This document shows, piece by piece, positions 29,138 through 38,578 of a DNA stretch of 64,000 nucleotides (position 1 is the first letter of the stretch; each line of letters opens with the position of its first letter). A program made the translations under genes and the position numbers. The stretch is from Pseudocalidococcus azoricus BACA0444 (GTDB lineage: Bacteria > Cyanobacteriota > Cyanobacteriia > Thermosynechococcales > Thermosynechococcaceae), in NCBI RefSeq assembly GCF_031729055.1, contig NZ_JAVMIP010000006.1, forward strand, positions 62,001-126,000. Direction: 5' to 3'. The notes beneath the pieces are model-generated. The model saw only the letters and a list, made by a program, of their open reading frames with translations, did no database searches and was not told the DNA's origin.

Positions 29138-29869
29138 TTAGGCTCCCTCGTAATTGACAATGCGGGCAAAACTACTGGCCTGGAGACTGGCTCCCCCCAC
29201 CAATGCGCCATTGATTTCCGGTTGAGCCATAATTTGGTCGATGTTTTGAGGATTGACGGAGCCACCGTATTGGATGGTGACTTCGGGATTGGTTAACTGG
29301 CTACGAATCATGCTAATGACTCGATTGGCCTCGGTATCAGCGCAGGTATCCCCTGTCCCAATGGCCCAGATTGGTTCATAGGCAATGACGAGGTTGGTTT
29401 GATCAATGCCCTGTAGGCCAATTTCAAGCTGGCTCATAATATGGGTTTCGGTTTCGCCAGCATCCCGTTGAGCTTTACTTTCGCCCACACAAAGAATTGG
29501 GGTTAAGCCATGGGCCTGGGCGGCTTTCAGGCGTTGATTGACGGTGGTATCAGTTTCGCCAAAATATTGCCGCCGTTCGCTGTGGCCGATGACGACATAC
29601 CGCACACCAATTTCAGTGAGCATTGGGGCGGAAATCTCCCCCGTAAACGCGCCTTGGTCTTGCCAGTGGACATTTTGCGCCCCTAGCTGCACCCGGCTGC
29701 CATGGAGATTTTTGGATAAACAGAGCAAATCGGTAAACGGGACACAGAGGAGGACTTGACGGGTTTCGGGGGTGATATCTAAGGAAGGTAAAAATTCATG
29801 TAAAAACTCGACCGCCTCGGCCTGGGTTTTATACATTTTCCAATTACCAGCAATAATAGTCCTAGGCAC
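29138..29869 (-). CDS. tpiA: Triosephosphate isomerase
   Basis: Interconverts dihydroxyacetone phosphate and glyceraldehyde 3-phosphate in glycolysis and the Calvin cycle. The 243 residues include the active-site Asn and Lys in [10 protein letters not shown] at the start, the catalytic His in [15 protein letters not shown] near 93, the catalytic Glu in [13 protein letters not shown] near 163, and the phosphate loop YGGSVNPQN and GALVGGASL near the C-terminus. Translation starts at GTG 29869. It lies 66 bases upstream of the small DUF6825-like gene on the same strand. Confidence 0.96.
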   Translation of the reverse strand: MPRTIIAGNWKMYKTQAEAVEFLHEFLPSLDITPETRQVLLCVPFTDLLCLSKNLHGSRVQLGAQNVHWQDQGAFTGEISAPMLTEIGVRYVVIGHSERRQYFGETDTTVNQRLKAAQAHGLTPILCVGESKAQRDAGETETHIMSQLEIGLQGIDQTNLVIAYEPIWAIGTGDTCADTEANRVISMIRSQLTNPEVTIQYGGSVNPQNIDQIMAQPEINGALVGGASLQASSFARIVNYEGA

Positions 29870-30042
29870 TGACGTTTACTATCCTGAAAAATAACGTTAA
29901 CGAATGTTCCCGTAATCCCAAATCAAGATCTATCAGGCTTAATTCGGGTTAGTTTTCGGGATTTGTGTAGAATTAGTTTACGCTGTTGTGGTGTTCTTTT
30001 CCTAATAATTTTTGTAGCTTTACCTGTTTCTCCTACCCCCTT

Positions 30043-30699
30043 ATGTATCCCGAACTTCAATCCCATTCAGGGCCATCTCATCTTGATTCCCAAGTGATGT
30101 CCCCTCCTCGCCAGGCGATGGTAGAGCGAAAAACTGGGGAAACCGAGGTCACGGTTAACTTGAACTTAGACGGAACAGGTCGGGCTGAGAATCAGACGGG
30201 GATTCCCTTTTTAGACCATATGCTGGATCAACTTGCCTCCCATGGCCTGGTGGATGTGAGTGTTGCCGCAACGGGGGATATCCAGATTGATGACCACCAT
30301 ACAAACGAAGATGTGGGGATTACCCTTGGCCTGGCCTTGGATCGGGCGTTGGGAGATCGGCGGGGAATTCAGCGATTTGGCCATTTTGTTGCGCCCTTGG
30401 ATGAAGCCTTGGTTGAGGTGGTCATGGACTTTTCCGGGCGGCCCCATTTGACCTATTGCCTGGAGATTCCAACCCAGCGGGTCGGCAGCTATGATACTCA
30501 ACTGGTACGAGAATTTTTCGTGGCGGTTGTCACCCAGGCCCGGCTCACGCTCCACATCCGCCAATTAGATGGGATTAACTCTCACCACATTATTGAAGCC
30601 ACATTCAAGGCCTTTGCCCGAGCCTTACGTATGGCAGTTGCTCCTGACCCGCGTCGCTTACAGGCCATTCCTAGTTCTAAAGGGATTATTCAAGCTTAG
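30043..30699 (+). CDS. hisB: Imidazoleglycerol-phosphate dehydratase
   Basis: Dehydrates imidazoleglycerol phosphate in the sixth step of histidine synthesis. The metal-binding His clusters are visible: [14 protein letters not shown] near residue 60, [14 protein letters not shown] near 83, and [16 protein letters not shown] near 183. ATG 30043 gives 218 residues with an 18-residue Ser/His-rich N-terminal extension before [21 protein letters not shown] 30097 gives the more usual 200. The frame is open further upstream to GTG 29986, which is unlikely. Monofunctional, without the HAD phosphatase domain found in enterobacteria. Other his genes are not nearby. Confidence 0.95.
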   Translation: MYPELQSHSGPSHLDSQVMSPPRQAMVERKTGETEVTVNLNLDGTGRAENQTGIPFLDHMLDQLASHGLVDVSVAATGDIQIDDHHTNEDVGITLGLALDRALGDRRGIQRFGHFVAPLDEALVEVVMDFSGRPHLTYCLEIPTQRVGSYDTQLVREFFVAVVTQARLTLHIRQLDGINSHHIIEATFKAFARALRMAVAPDPRRLQAIPSSKGIIQA

Positions 30700-30789
30700 G
30701 TGAGGTTAGGTAGGAAACCCAAAAGGGAATCCCCAAAACTCAGGGCCTGTGATATTCTAGAAGTCCCAATGGTGCAGTGCCATTTCAGT

Positions 30790-30861
30790 GCGGGTGTAAT
30801 TCAGTGGTAGAATGCAAGCTTCCCAAGCTTGACGTCGTGGGTTCGAGTCCCATCGCCCGCT
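30790..30861 (+). tRNA. tRNA-Gly(CCC)
   Basis: Acceptor stem GCGGGTG/CGCCCGC with one G-T pair and T as discriminator. The anticodon stem CAAGC/GCTTG encloses TTCCCAA, anticodon CCC at 30822-30824. The T-arm is GTGGG-TTCGAGT-CCCAT. CCA is not encoded. A run of T follows at 30861, which may terminate transcription. Confidence 0.95.
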
Positions 30862-30974
30862 TTTTGCATTTACTTTTTTGCAACTTTAACTCTGCTTAAA
30901 CCTAAGTTTTGCACGTAAAATTACACCGGTCTCAAAAAGTCGGGACAATGGTAGGGAAGGGAGTAGGAATAATT

Positions 30975-31994
30975 ATGACTGCTGCGGTGCGGGTTGAACA
31001 TCTAAAGAAATCCTATGGGGCTGTCCAGGCCTGTCGGGATGTCACCTTTAGGATTGAACCTGGGGAAATTTTTGGCCTCTTGGGGCCGAATGGGGCGGGT
31101 AAAACAACGACTTTACGCTGCTTATCTACGCTCACCCAGGCCGATGCGGGGATTTTAGAAATCGCGGGGACAGATGTGGGTCAATGTCCTAAATTAGTTC
31201 GGCAAAAACTCGGCTATGTGGCTCAAGAGGTGGCATTAGATAAAGTCTTGACAGGGCGGGAACTTCTGCAACTCCAGGCCGCGATTTATCATTTACCGTC
31301 TGCTCAAATTGCCCCGCGAATTGACAAAATCGTTGATGTCCTAGGCCTGGGGGAATGGATTGACCGCAAATGTGGCACTTACTCTGGTGGGATTCGGAAA
31401 CGTTTAGACCTTGCCGCTGGCCTGTTGCACCAACCCCAAGTTTTAATTTTAGATGAGCCAACTGTGGGCCTAGATATTGAAAGTCGAGTCGTAATTTGGG
31501 ATTTTCTGCGTCAACTACGCCAAGAGGGAATTACGGTATTACTCACAAGTCATTACCTAGAAGAAGTGGATTTATTAGCTGATCGGGTTGCAATTATTGA
31601 TCAGGGAAAAGTGATTGCTTCGGACACACCCCAGGCCCTCAAGGATCAAGTGGGTGGCGAACGGATTACCTTAAGGATTCGAGAGTTTACATCCGAGCAA
31701 GAAGCGAATCAGGCCAAGGAGCTTTTACAAGGCCTGGATGTTGTGCAAACCGTAATTATCAATACAGCCCAAGGAAACTCTCTCAACTTGGTCGTTCAAT
31801 CTAATTCCAACGCCCTCAGCGCGATTCAAACTCGATTGAGTGAGGCAAATCTCCCTACTTTTGGCATCGCCCAGGCCCGTCCCAGTTTAGATGATGTGTA
31901 TTTGGCGGCAACGGGGAAAACTCTCATGGATGCTGAATTGGCAGCAGTCGGGAAACGGGATGAGAAAAAAGAACGGAAACAAAATATGCGTTGA
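30975..31994 (+). CDS. ABC transporter ATP-binding protein (DrrA-like)
   Basis: A 339-residue ATPase of the drug-efflux/DrrA branch. Walker A GPNGAGKTTT is near residue 39, the Q-loop in GYVAQEVALDK near 85, the signature YSGGIRKRLDLAAGL near 137, Walker B VLILDEPTVGLDIES near 160, and the switch His in LLTSHYLEEVD near 193. The last 110 residues form a DUF4162-type regulatory domain, with a charged tail (KRDEKKERKQ). ATG 30975 is preferred because family homology begins there. No permease gene is adjacent, so its membrane partner is encoded elsewhere. Confidence 0.88.
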   Translation: MTAAVRVEHLKKSYGAVQACRDVTFRIEPGEIFGLLGPNGAGKTTTLRCLSTLTQADAGILEIAGTDVGQCPKLVRQKLGYVAQEVALDKVLTGRELLQLQAAIYHLPSAQIAPRIDKIVDVLGLGEWIDRKCGTYSGGIRKRLDLAAGLLHQPQVLILDEPTVGLDIESRVVIWDFLRQLRQEGITVLLTSHYLEEVDLLADRVAIIDQGKVIASDTPQALKDQVGGERITLRIREFTSEQEANQAKELLQGLDVVQTVIINTAQGNSLNLVVQSNSNALSAIQTRLSEANLPTFGIAQARPSLDDVYLAATGKTLMDAELAAVGKRDEKKERKQNMR

Positions 31995-32044
31995 ACTGTG
32001 TCGTAATTATAATTGTCATGGCAATATGAAACAAGTTTAATTTC

Positions 32045-32294
32045 ATGAATGAGGATCTAACGATGAAAATTCAAGGTATCACAATCAATCCAAAATGGAT
32101 CGGCGGTGTTCCCTGCATTCGGAATTTGCGGATTCCAGTTGAGACAATTCTTTACCTAATTCATCAAGGTTCTTCTCGGAAAAATATTCTTGCGGCTTAT
32201 CCAGACCTCCTTGATCAAGATATTGATTGCACTACTCTATGAAATAGAAAATTCATCAGAATCATCATCTCAAGATTTAGCTTGCCTTGCGTGA
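32045..32294 (+). pseudogene. DUF433 antitoxin-like gene, frameshifted
   Basis: The frame reads ITINPKWIGGVPCIRNLRIPVETILYLIHQG and AAYPDLLDQDID, a clear DUF433 domain, but stops early at 32242. One extra T after DQDID shifts the frame; without it the protein continues ALLYEIENSSESSS to a TGA at 32292-32294. That TGA overlaps the GTG start of the next gene (GTGA), as expected for a coupled pair. So the gene is an antitoxin-like reading frame broken by a single-base insertion, or an assembly error. DUF433 proteins normally partner DUF5615 PIN-like toxins. Confidence 0.75.
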
Positions 32295-32680
32295 AGTTTC
32301 TTGTTTATAACTGTATTTCTTGGATTGTTCGCGATCAACTATGTGGGCATGGTTATGATGCAGTTCATGTTAGATATTATGGATTACAAGAAGCAGAAGA
32401 TATTGATATTTTTAGGCTGGCATCACAAGAAAGACGAATTATTATATCAGCGGATACTGACTTTGGTACTCTCTTGGCTGATACAAGAGCAGTCAGTCCA
32501 TCGGTCATTCTCTTTCGGGGACACACGGAAAGAAAACCGGCTGCAATTGCTCAAAAGCTTTTAGATATTTTTAACGATGTTAGTATTCAGGAAGCTCTTA
32601 AAACAGGTGCAATTATAATCATTATGAATTCAAAGATTCGAATAAAGTCTCTTCCAATAAAAGTGATCAGGCCTAACTGA
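32291..32680 (+). CDS. DUF5615 PIN-like protein, active-site Asp replaced
   Basis: A 129-residue member of the DUF5615 (Mut7-C/PIN-like) group, usually the toxin partner of DUF433. VKFLVYNCISWIV aligns with the normal opening KFLVDNCLS, so the first acidic active-site residue is Tyr here. HVRYYGLQEAEDIDIF and RIIISADTDFGTLLAD keep the later Asp residues. Starts at GTG 32291 overlapping the stop of the repaired upstream frame. With a frameshifted partner and a changed Asp, the pair is probably inactive. AT content is higher than in neighbouring housekeeping genes. Confidence 0.75.
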   Translation: MKFLVYNCISWIVRDQLCGHGYDAVHVRYYGLQEAEDIDIFRLASQERRIIISADTDFGTLLADTRAVSPSVILFRGHTERKPAAIAQKLLDIFNDVSIQEALKTGAIIIIMNSKIRIKSLPIKVIRPN

Positions 32681-32801
32681 TTTGTTGAACATCCAGGCCT
32701 GGGATTAAATAAATTTTCTTCTTTATCGTGATGAACAATACGTTCGATTTGTGGATTTACTCTGATACTAGATGTTATGACAGTTCTTTAATCCCAATTT
32801 C

Positions 32802-35153
32802 ATGGCCAGTCTTCCCGATCAACGTTGGCACATTCACCCCCCGGCCCCGCAGGCTCAGGCTATTGCCCAGGCCCATCATCTCAGTCCGATTGCGGCTCAA
32901 CTCCTGATTAATCGTGGGCTAACTACTACGGAGGATATTCAAGGGTTTCTCAATCCCCAATCTCTCCATTTGCCTGCTCCCAATACCGCCTTTGTAGACT
33001 TGGATATTGCCGTAGAACTGTTGCGCCAAGTGATTACGAAGGGCGAGAAAATTGCCATTTGCGGCGATTATGATGCTGATGGGATGACCAGTACAGCCCT
33101 ACTATTGCGAGCTTTACGGGCCGTGGGGGCCAATGTGGACTATGAAATTCCCAGTCGGATGCAGGAGGGCTATGGGATTAATCACCGGATTGTGGAGGAC
33201 TGTCATCGGCGCGGGGTAAAGGTGATTCTGACGGTGGATAACGGGATTGCTGCCCCCGGCCCGATTGCCCTGGCCCGCCAACTGGGATTAATTGTCATCA
33301 TCACCGACCACCATGATTTACCTCCAGAACTTCCACCAGCCCAGGCCATCCTCAATCCCAAACTCTTACCAACCGAATCTCCCTATGGGGTTTTAGCCGG
33401 AGTTGGGGTGGCCTATATCTTAGGGATCAGTGTCGTCCAGGCCTTTGGCCAAATGAAGGATTTAGTCCGGCCGCTCTTGGAACTCTGCACCTTGGGAACA
33501 ATTGCGGATTTGGCTAGTTTAACGGGAGTGAATCGCCGCTGGGTGCAACGGGGCCTGGTAACGATTCCTCAATCCACCTTAGTCGGAGTTCAAGCCTTAA
33601 TGACGGTTGCTAAATGTCGGCCCGAAGATAATGCGGCTCTAAAACCAACCGCCGTGGGATTTCGTTTGGGGCCCCGGATCAATGCCATTGGCCGGATTGG
33701 CGACCCCCAGGTGGTGATTGATTTATTGACCACAGAGGATCTGCTCCAGGCCGAGGCCCTAGCGGAAGTTTGTGAGGAAACCAATCGCCGCCGCCAAGAA
33801 TTAACCGAAAGCATTACCGCCGAAGCCGTGGCCCAAGTTGAAGCGGCCCAATTGGATTTACTGGTAAAGCGGGTCTTAGTCCTTGTCAAAGCGGGTTGGC
33901 ATCATGGGGTGATTGGGATTGTCGCCTCGCGGTTGGTGGAGCGGTATGGTGTGCCCGTGTTCATTGCCACCGAAGAAGATGAGACCCACCTGCGCGGCTC
34001 GGCCCGCGGGATTCCGGAATTTGATGTCTTTGCGGCGTTGCAGTATTCCGGGGACTTACTGGAAAAATTTGGCGGACATCGGGCGGCAGGGGGCTTTAGT
34101 CTGGAAAAAGTGAAACTCTCGGCCTGGCGGAAAAGGCTCACCGAATTTGCTAATCAATGCCTGCAACCGGAACATCTTAAGCCCCTGATTGCCATTGACA
34201 GTGAAATTCGCCTCGATGAGATTACCCCAGACCTTTGGCAACAACTCCAGGCCCTGCAACCCTGTGGCCTAGGCAACCCAGAACCGCTCTTTTGTAGTCG
34301 CAATGTTCAAGTCCAAGAACAACGGCTCTTTGGGGCTAATCAAACCCATCTGATGCTGACCCTGACCCAAACCCATCCCCAAACGGGAGCATTGATCTCT
34401 CAAAAAGCCAAGGCCTGGAACTGGAGGAGTTATTACCCCCTCCCCGCTGAGATTGATGTGGCTTATACCCTGGAAGAAAATACCTGGCAAGGCAACACCA
34501 CCCTAGAACTCCGGTTAGTCGGCGTACAATCTGCGGCTTCTTCCCTAGCCAAAGGAAAACCGAAGACGGCCAATCGGACTAGCCTTAGAGGTAATCCCGC
34601 CGCCAATCGCCCCAATTTAATCGTCCAATGCCCTGAACCGCCCACCTATCCCCGCCCCGCCGCTTGGCTAGAGTTAGAGGATCTGCTGGGGCTTTGTAAG
34701 ACTCTCCGGGGCCGAGTGCTTCTCTATGGGGATCAATGCCCCTACATTTCCACCCAATCTACGCCCGCCCAAATTGACTATGACCGCCCCCGCCAGGCCT
34801 GTGACACCTTTTTGCTTTGGAATCTACCCCCCTCGCTCACCCATTTACGTTGGTTACTCGCTAAGGGCCAACCCCAACAAGTCTATGTCCGTAACCAGGC
34901 CCCAAGCCTCCCCACTGCCACAGAGTTAAAAATGAAACTCAGCATCGCCGTCAGTCAATTAGACGGAAATACGGTCAATCTCTTGGCCTGGGGCCAAACC
35001 CACTGGGTCGCACCGTCAACGATTGTGGCCGGTTTACGGGAACTGGGCCATGACTGTGAAGGCTATCGGGCCACCCTGGGCCTGGAACAAGAATTGAATC
35101 GGCTTTCCCGTTGGTATGCTTATACCCCCGCAGAACTAGCCCAACTCAGCTAA
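32802..35153 (+). CDS. recJ: Single-stranded-DNA-specific exonuclease RecJ
   Basis: 5'-3' exonuclease of the DHH superfamily acting in recombination and mismatch repair. Motif I ICGDYDADGMTSTALL is near residue 85, motif II LTVDNGIAAP near 145, motif III VIITDHHDLPPELP near 165, and motif IV LAGVGVAYIL near 200. The DHHA1 domain ends with KFGGHRAAGGFSL near 428, followed by the OB fold. At 783 residues it is longer than the E. coli enzyme (577) because of a C-terminal extension of about 200 residues, as in other cyanobacteria. Start ATG 32802. Confidence 0.95.
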   Translation: MASLPDQRWHIHPPAPQAQAIAQAHHLSPIAAQLLINRGLTTTEDIQGFLNPQSLHLPAPNTAFVDLDIAVELLRQVITKGEKIAICGDYDADGMTSTALLLRALRAVGANVDYEIPSRMQEGYGINHRIVEDCHRRGVKVILTVDNGIAAPGPIALARQLGLIVIITDHHDLPPELPPAQAILNPKLLPTESPYGVLAGVGVAYILGISVVQAFGQMKDLVRPLLELCTLGTIADLASLTGVNRRWVQRGLVTIPQSTLVGVQALMTVAKCRPEDNAALKPTAVGFRLGPRINAIGRIGDPQVVIDLLTTEDLLQAEALAEVCEETNRRRQELTESITAEAVAQVEAAQLDLLVKRVLVLVKAGWHHGVIGIVASRLVERYGVPVFIATEEDETHLRGSARGIPEFDVFAALQYSGDLLEKFGGHRAAGGFSLEKVKLSAWRKRLTEFANQCLQPEHLKPLIAIDSEIRLDEITPDLWQQLQALQPCGLGNPEPLFCSRNVQVQEQRLFGANQTHLMLTLTQTHPQTGALISQKAKAWNWRSYYPLPAEIDVAYTLEENTWQGNTTLELRLVGVQSAASSLAKGKPKTANRTSLRGNPAANRPNLIVQCPEPPTYPRPAAWLELEDLLGLCKTLRGRVLLYGDQCPYISTQSTPAQIDYDRPRQACDTFLLWNLPPSLTHLRWLLAKGQPQQVYVRNQAPSLPTATELKMKLSIAVSQLDGNTVNLLAWGQTHWVAPSTIVAGLRELGHDCEGYRATLGLEQELNRLSRWYAYTPAELAQLS

Positions 35154-35173
35154 TCACAGGAGCAAATTACTGA

Positions 35174-35770
35174 CTAAAAAGATTGCGGCACAAAATTAGC
35201 AGGTATATCCAAGGAAAAAACTTCATCTTGAATCCGGGCCACATAAATCCCTTCTTGTAAAATCCGCTCCCGTAACTCTGGCCCCATATCCACCGCTGCC
35301 AAAATCCCATAGAGTTGCTTGCCTTGATGTTCTGGAAAAAACTGACGAAAACGGCTGAGGAGATTTTTTAACTGGGTCAGGGCCTCTTCTCGGGCATGGC
35401 TTTTAACTTCGACGACATACACTGCATTCACGTCCCCATTGCTATAGGCGAGAACATCAACTTCAATATGCTGTCCCCCTTTACTGACCCGGACACTGGG
35501 ACTAATCACCTCCAGGCCAAATTGGTCTCGTAAAATCCGCTCCATTGAGGGTAAAGCTAAACCTTCCGTAAAACTGCCAAACTTAGCCCCCAGGCCCCCA
35601 ATTTGTTTGCCGAGTTCTCGCAACTGTTGACCGGTTTCTTTCAATTGGCGATCGGTCTCTTTCAATTGGCGATCGGTCTCTTGTTGGGATTGCTTTAATT
35701 CTTGTTGAGACTCAGCTAGTTCTCGGAGAATTTGCCAAATATCTTCAGCAGCAGTGGAGTTTGTTGTCAT
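35174..35770 (-). CDS. DUF3782-type protein: coiled coil plus PD-(D/E)XK-like domain
   Basis: 198 residues. The first 70 form a coiled coil built from tandem heptads (QQETDRQLKETDRQLKETG). The C-terminal 120 read LGLEVISP-like, HIEVDVLAYSNGDVNAVYVVEVKSHAREEALTQLKNLL and LYGILAAVDMGPELRERI, a nuclease-fold pattern with D...E.K catalytic-type residues. The family (DUF3782/DUF4143-like nuclease remnants) is expanded in cyanobacteria without a known role. Start ATG 35770 by position; the coding repeat at 35638-35679 lies within the coiled coil. Confidence 0.7.
   Translation of the reverse strand: MTTNSTAAEDIWQILRELAESQQELKQSQQETDRQLKETDRQLKETGQQLRELGKQIGGLGAKFGSFTEGLALPSMERILRDQFGLEVISPSVRVSKGGQHIEVDVLAYSNGDVNAVYVVEVKSHAREEALTQLKNLLSRFRQFFPEHQGKQLYGILAAVDMGPELRERILQEGIYVARIQDEVFSLDIPANFVPQSF
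35638..35679. repeat. Two tandem 21-bp units inside the coiled-coil gene
   Basis: Two perfect copies of a 21-base unit containing CAATTGGCGATCGG, with a partial third copy before them. In the minus-strand protein each unit encodes TDRQLKE, one heptad of the coiled coil. Copy number could vary between strains. Confidence 0.85.
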
Positions 35771-35986
35771 TGGAGTTTGGCCTGGACAGGATACAGCTTG
35801 ATCCTAAACCAAGAACCCCAGCACAATTCAGGCTGTTTTCTCAATTCATCGTTCAAAGAATGAATAGGTCGAATTGCCAGAAGGATTTGATCAGACCATC
35901 TCGGAAGCATCTCCAGCCTACATCTCATCAAAATGGGTCATGTTATATTGCTAAGGTCAGATCTATTCCTCAACCCGTGGAAGTCA

Positions 35987-36193
35987 ATGACTGCTGCTGA
36001 ACTCGCTACCTATATGGAAGCCACCGATAAAATTGCCCAGCCCTGGCTACTAGCTCAGTTGCGCCTGAGGAAACTTCAAGAACAACGCAGCGAGCTATCC
36101 CCGGAAGTCTATGCCCAGGCCCTGGCCGATATTCATCGGGATTTGATGCGCTTGGGAGAATGGTGGCATGAACAGGAAGAGGATGTGTTTTAG
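35987..36193 (+). CDS. Small helical hypothetical protein
   Basis: A 68-residue soluble protein: TAAELATYMEATDKIAQPWLLAQLRLRKLQEQRSELSPE followed by YAQALADIHRDLMRLGEWWHEQEEDVF. It is helical and charged with an acidic tail, and not recognised. ATG 35987 is chosen because the sequence upstream in this frame (to 35933) looks non-coding. It converges with sufB, whose stop lies 30 bases beyond its own, and occupies the place where sufC would be expected in many cyanobacteria. Confidence 0.55.
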   Translation: MTAAELATYMEATDKIAQPWLLAQLRLRKLQEQRSELSPEVYAQALADIHRDLMRLGEWWHEQEEDVF

Positions 36194-36222
36194 GGCCTTT
36201 GAGTTGAGAGACTTAGCCAGAA

Positions 36223-37659
36223 TTAACCAACACTGCCTTCCAGCTTCAAACTCAATAGCCGATCAGCTTCCACTGCAAATTCCATCGGTAACTGGTTAAA
36301 AACATCCCGACAAAAGCCACTAATCATCATTGAAACTGCATCCTCGGCGGAAATACCGCGTTGGGCAAAGTAAAACAGTTGATCTTCGCCAATTTTCGAG
36401 GTGGAGGCTTCATGTTCGACTTGGGCGGTGTTGTTTTGGACTTGAATATAGGGAAAGGTATTCGCCCCGGCCTGGTCACCAATCAGCATCGAATCACATT
36501 GGGAATAATTACGGGATCCAATCGCCTTTGGCCCCATCTTCACCAGGCCCCGGTAACTATTTTGGGAACGCCCTGCCGAAATCCCCTTAGAAATAATCGT
36601 GCTGCGGGTGTTTTTGCCCACATGAATCATCTTGGTACCGGTATCCGCTTGCTGACAGTTATTGGTCAGGGCAACGGAGTAAAATTCACCCACTGAATGA
36701 TCACCAATCAAGACACAACTGGGATATTTCCAGGTAATCGCCGAGCCAGTTTCCACTTGTGTCCAAGAGATTTTCGAGTTTTTGCCCTGACACAGGCCCC
36801 GCTTGGTGACAAAGTTGTAGATTCCCCCCTTGCCATTTTCATCCCCGGCATACCAGTTTTGCACCGTAGAATATTTAATTTCCGCATTGTCAAGGGCCAC
36901 CAATTCCACCACCGCCGCATGGAGTTGATTTGTATCAAACATCGGCGCAGTACAACCTTCGAGATAGGTCACAGAACTACCCGATTCGGCAATGATCAAT
37001 GTCCGTTCAAACTGCCCCGAATCCCCATTGTTAATCCGAAAATAGGTGGAGAGATCCATCGGACATTTTGTGTCTTTGGGGATATAAACAAATGACCCAT
37101 CACTGAATACGGCGGAATTTAAGGCAGCAAAATAGTTATCTCCCACCGGAACGACACTGCCAAGATATTTCTCGACTAATTCTGGGTAGTCATGGACAGC
37201 TTCCGAAATGGAGCAGAAAATTACCCCATGTTTGGCTAAATCTTTCCGAAACGTCGTGGCCACCGAAACACTATCAAACACTGCATCCACAGCCACATTG
37301 CTCAAGCGTTTTTGTTCCGAGAGGGGAATGCCCAATTTTTCAAAGGTTTCCAGGAGGACTGGATCTACCTCTTCCAGGCTATTCAGCTTGGCGGCTTGCT
37401 TGGGAGCCGAATAGTAAATAATGTCTTGGTAGTTAATTGGCGGGTAATGCACATGGGGCCAAGTGGGTTCGGTCATTTGTAACCATTGCCGATAGGCCTT
37501 GAGGCGAAAGGCCAACATAAATTCTGGTTCATTCTTTTTGGTAGAAATGAGGCGGATCACATCTTCATCCAGGCCCCGTGGAATGGTTTCCGACTCAATC
37601 TCGGTGACAAAACCATACTTATAGGGTTGATTAACAAGGGATTGAACCGTAGCAGACAT
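36223..37659 (-). CDS. sufB: Fe-S cluster assembly scaffold protein SufB
   Basis: Scaffold subunit of the SufBCD complex that assembles iron-sulfur clusters. The 478 residues show the full family sequence, including [24 protein letters not shown] near 230, [23 protein letters not shown] near 295, [17 protein letters not shown] near 363 and the end [30 protein letters not shown]. Start ATG 37659. It is divergent from sufR across a 200-base region with a SufR-type operator. Unusually, sufC, sufD and sufS do not follow. Confidence 0.96.
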   Translation of the reverse strand: MSATVQSLVNQPYKYGFVTEIESETIPRGLDEDVIRLISTKKNEPEFMLAFRLKAYRQWLQMTEPTWPHVHYPPINYQDIIYYSAPKQAAKLNSLEEVDPVLLETFEKLGIPLSEQKRLSNVAVDAVFDSVSVATTFRKDLAKHGVIFCSISEAVHDYPELVEKYLGSVVPVGDNYFAALNSAVFSDGSFVYIPKDTKCPMDLSTYFRINNGDSGQFERTLIIAESGSSVTYLEGCTAPMFDTNQLHAAVVELVALDNAEIKYSTVQNWYAGDENGKGGIYNFVTKRGLCQGKNSKISWTQVETGSAITWKYPSCVLIGDHSVGEFYSVALTNNCQQADTGTKMIHVGKNTRSTIISKGISAGRSQNSYRGLVKMGPKAIGSRNYSQCDSMLIGDQAGANTFPYIQVQNNTAQVEHEASTSKIGEDQLFYFAQRGISAEDAVSMMISGFCRDVFNQLPMEFAVEADRLLSLKLEGSVG

Positions 37660-37734
37660 GCGAGTGTTCTCTTTTGGAATTCAAGCAGTGGACAGGTAAC
37701 TGAGCCAGATCGGGAAAATGGTAGGATAATTAAA

Positions 37735-37748
37735 CAACAAGGAAGTTT
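37735..37748. promoter_or_regulatory. Possible imperfect second SufR site
   Basis: CAACAAGGAAGTTT matches CAAC-N6-GTTG at seven of eight positions. It lies 22 bases from the perfect site, so that SufR dimers could occupy both. Weak on its own. Confidence 0.35.
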
Positions 37749-37770
37749 CCTTAATCCTATGCTAATTTAG

Positions 37771-37784
37771 CAACATCTTTGTTG
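37771..37784. promoter_or_regulatory. SufR operator, CAAC-N6-GTTG
   Basis: CAACATCTTTGTTG is an exact match to the inverted repeat CAAC-N6-GTTG bound by SufR in Synechocystis. It lies in the divergent sufB-sufR promoter region, 112 bases from the sufB start and 75 from the sufR start. SufR with an intact cluster would repress both genes; loss of the cluster would release them. Confidence 0.75.
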
Positions 37785-37858
37785 TCAAAGTCAAGGCTGC
37801 CGTTGCCCTGTTGTCTGGTTGTCCTGGTGGTTTACCCTTTCTAATTCTCTAACCTGCT

Positions 37859-38527
37859 GTGTCCATTACCCTCACGACTAAACAGGAAATTCTCGACTAT
37901 CTCTTACACCAGGGCCAGGCCTCAGCCCAGGAGTTAGCCCAGGCCTTGGCTGTGAGTCCCCAGGCCATTCGCCGCCACCTGAAGGATTTAGAAGCAGAAC
38001 AGTTAATCCGCTATGAAGTCCAAGCGAATGGTGTGGGTCGCCCCCATAATCATTATTCCCTGACAGATATTGGCCGCGACCGCCTCCGTACCCTGCCCAA
38101 TACCACCTCTGGCCGGAACGAATTTGCCCTCGAGCTTTTGGATACCTTGACTGAAACCCTCGGACATTCTCAGATGGAGGACATTCTGCATCAGCAATGG
38201 AAACGTAAGGCCGCCACCTATCGCCAACAACTGGGAGAAAAGCCGTTGATGGAGCGCTTAGCTGGCCTGGTTGAACTCCGCCAAGCCGAGGGCTATCGGG
38301 CCGAATTTTTTCCGGTGGATGGGGATCATCAGCCGCCCCAAAAATTTGTTTTGACAGAATATAATTGTGCCATTGCCAATGTGGCCAAAGCCTTTCCCTC
38401 CATCTGTGATCATGAATTGGAGATGTTTGCCGCGGCCTTGCCGGATTGTCAAGTGACCCGCACCCATTGGTTAGTGAATGGCGAACATCGCTGTGGCTAT
38501 TTAATCGCTTGGGCGGGATTGGGGTAA
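37859..38527 (+). CDS. sufR: Fe-S-sensing transcriptional repressor SufR
   Basis: DeoR/ArsR-like regulator that represses the suf genes when it holds a 4Fe-4S cluster. The N-terminal winged helix-turn-helix is SAQELAQALAVSPQAIRRHLKDLEAEQLI near residues 18-48. The C-terminal part has four Cys (EYNCAIAN, SICDHEL, LPDCQVT, HRCGYL) spaced as in other SufR proteins; three or four act as ligands. GTG 37859 starts the 222-residue protein. Divergent to sufB with a perfect operator between them. Confidence 0.93.
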   Translation: MSITLTTKQEILDYLLHQGQASAQELAQALAVSPQAIRRHLKDLEAEQLIRYEVQANGVGRPHNHYSLTDIGRDRLRTLPNTTSGRNEFALELLDTLTETLGHSQMEDILHQQWKRKAATYRQQLGEKPLMERLAGLVELRQAEGYRAEFFPVDGDHQPPQKFVLTEYNCAIANVAKAFPSICDHELEMFAAALPDCQVTRTHWLVNGEHRCGYLIAWAGLG

Positions 38528-38578
38528 ACTGAGTTAGCTAAATTTTTCCAATTGATTTAAGGATTCTGGCACAGGTTC

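Noticed and set aside
29986..30042. Upstream extension of hisB to GTG 29986
   Set aside because: The added residues are hydrophobic and atypical, and homology begins well downstream.
35638..35679. CRISPR array
   Set aside because: Only two adjacent 21-base units without spacers, inside a coiled-coil gene.
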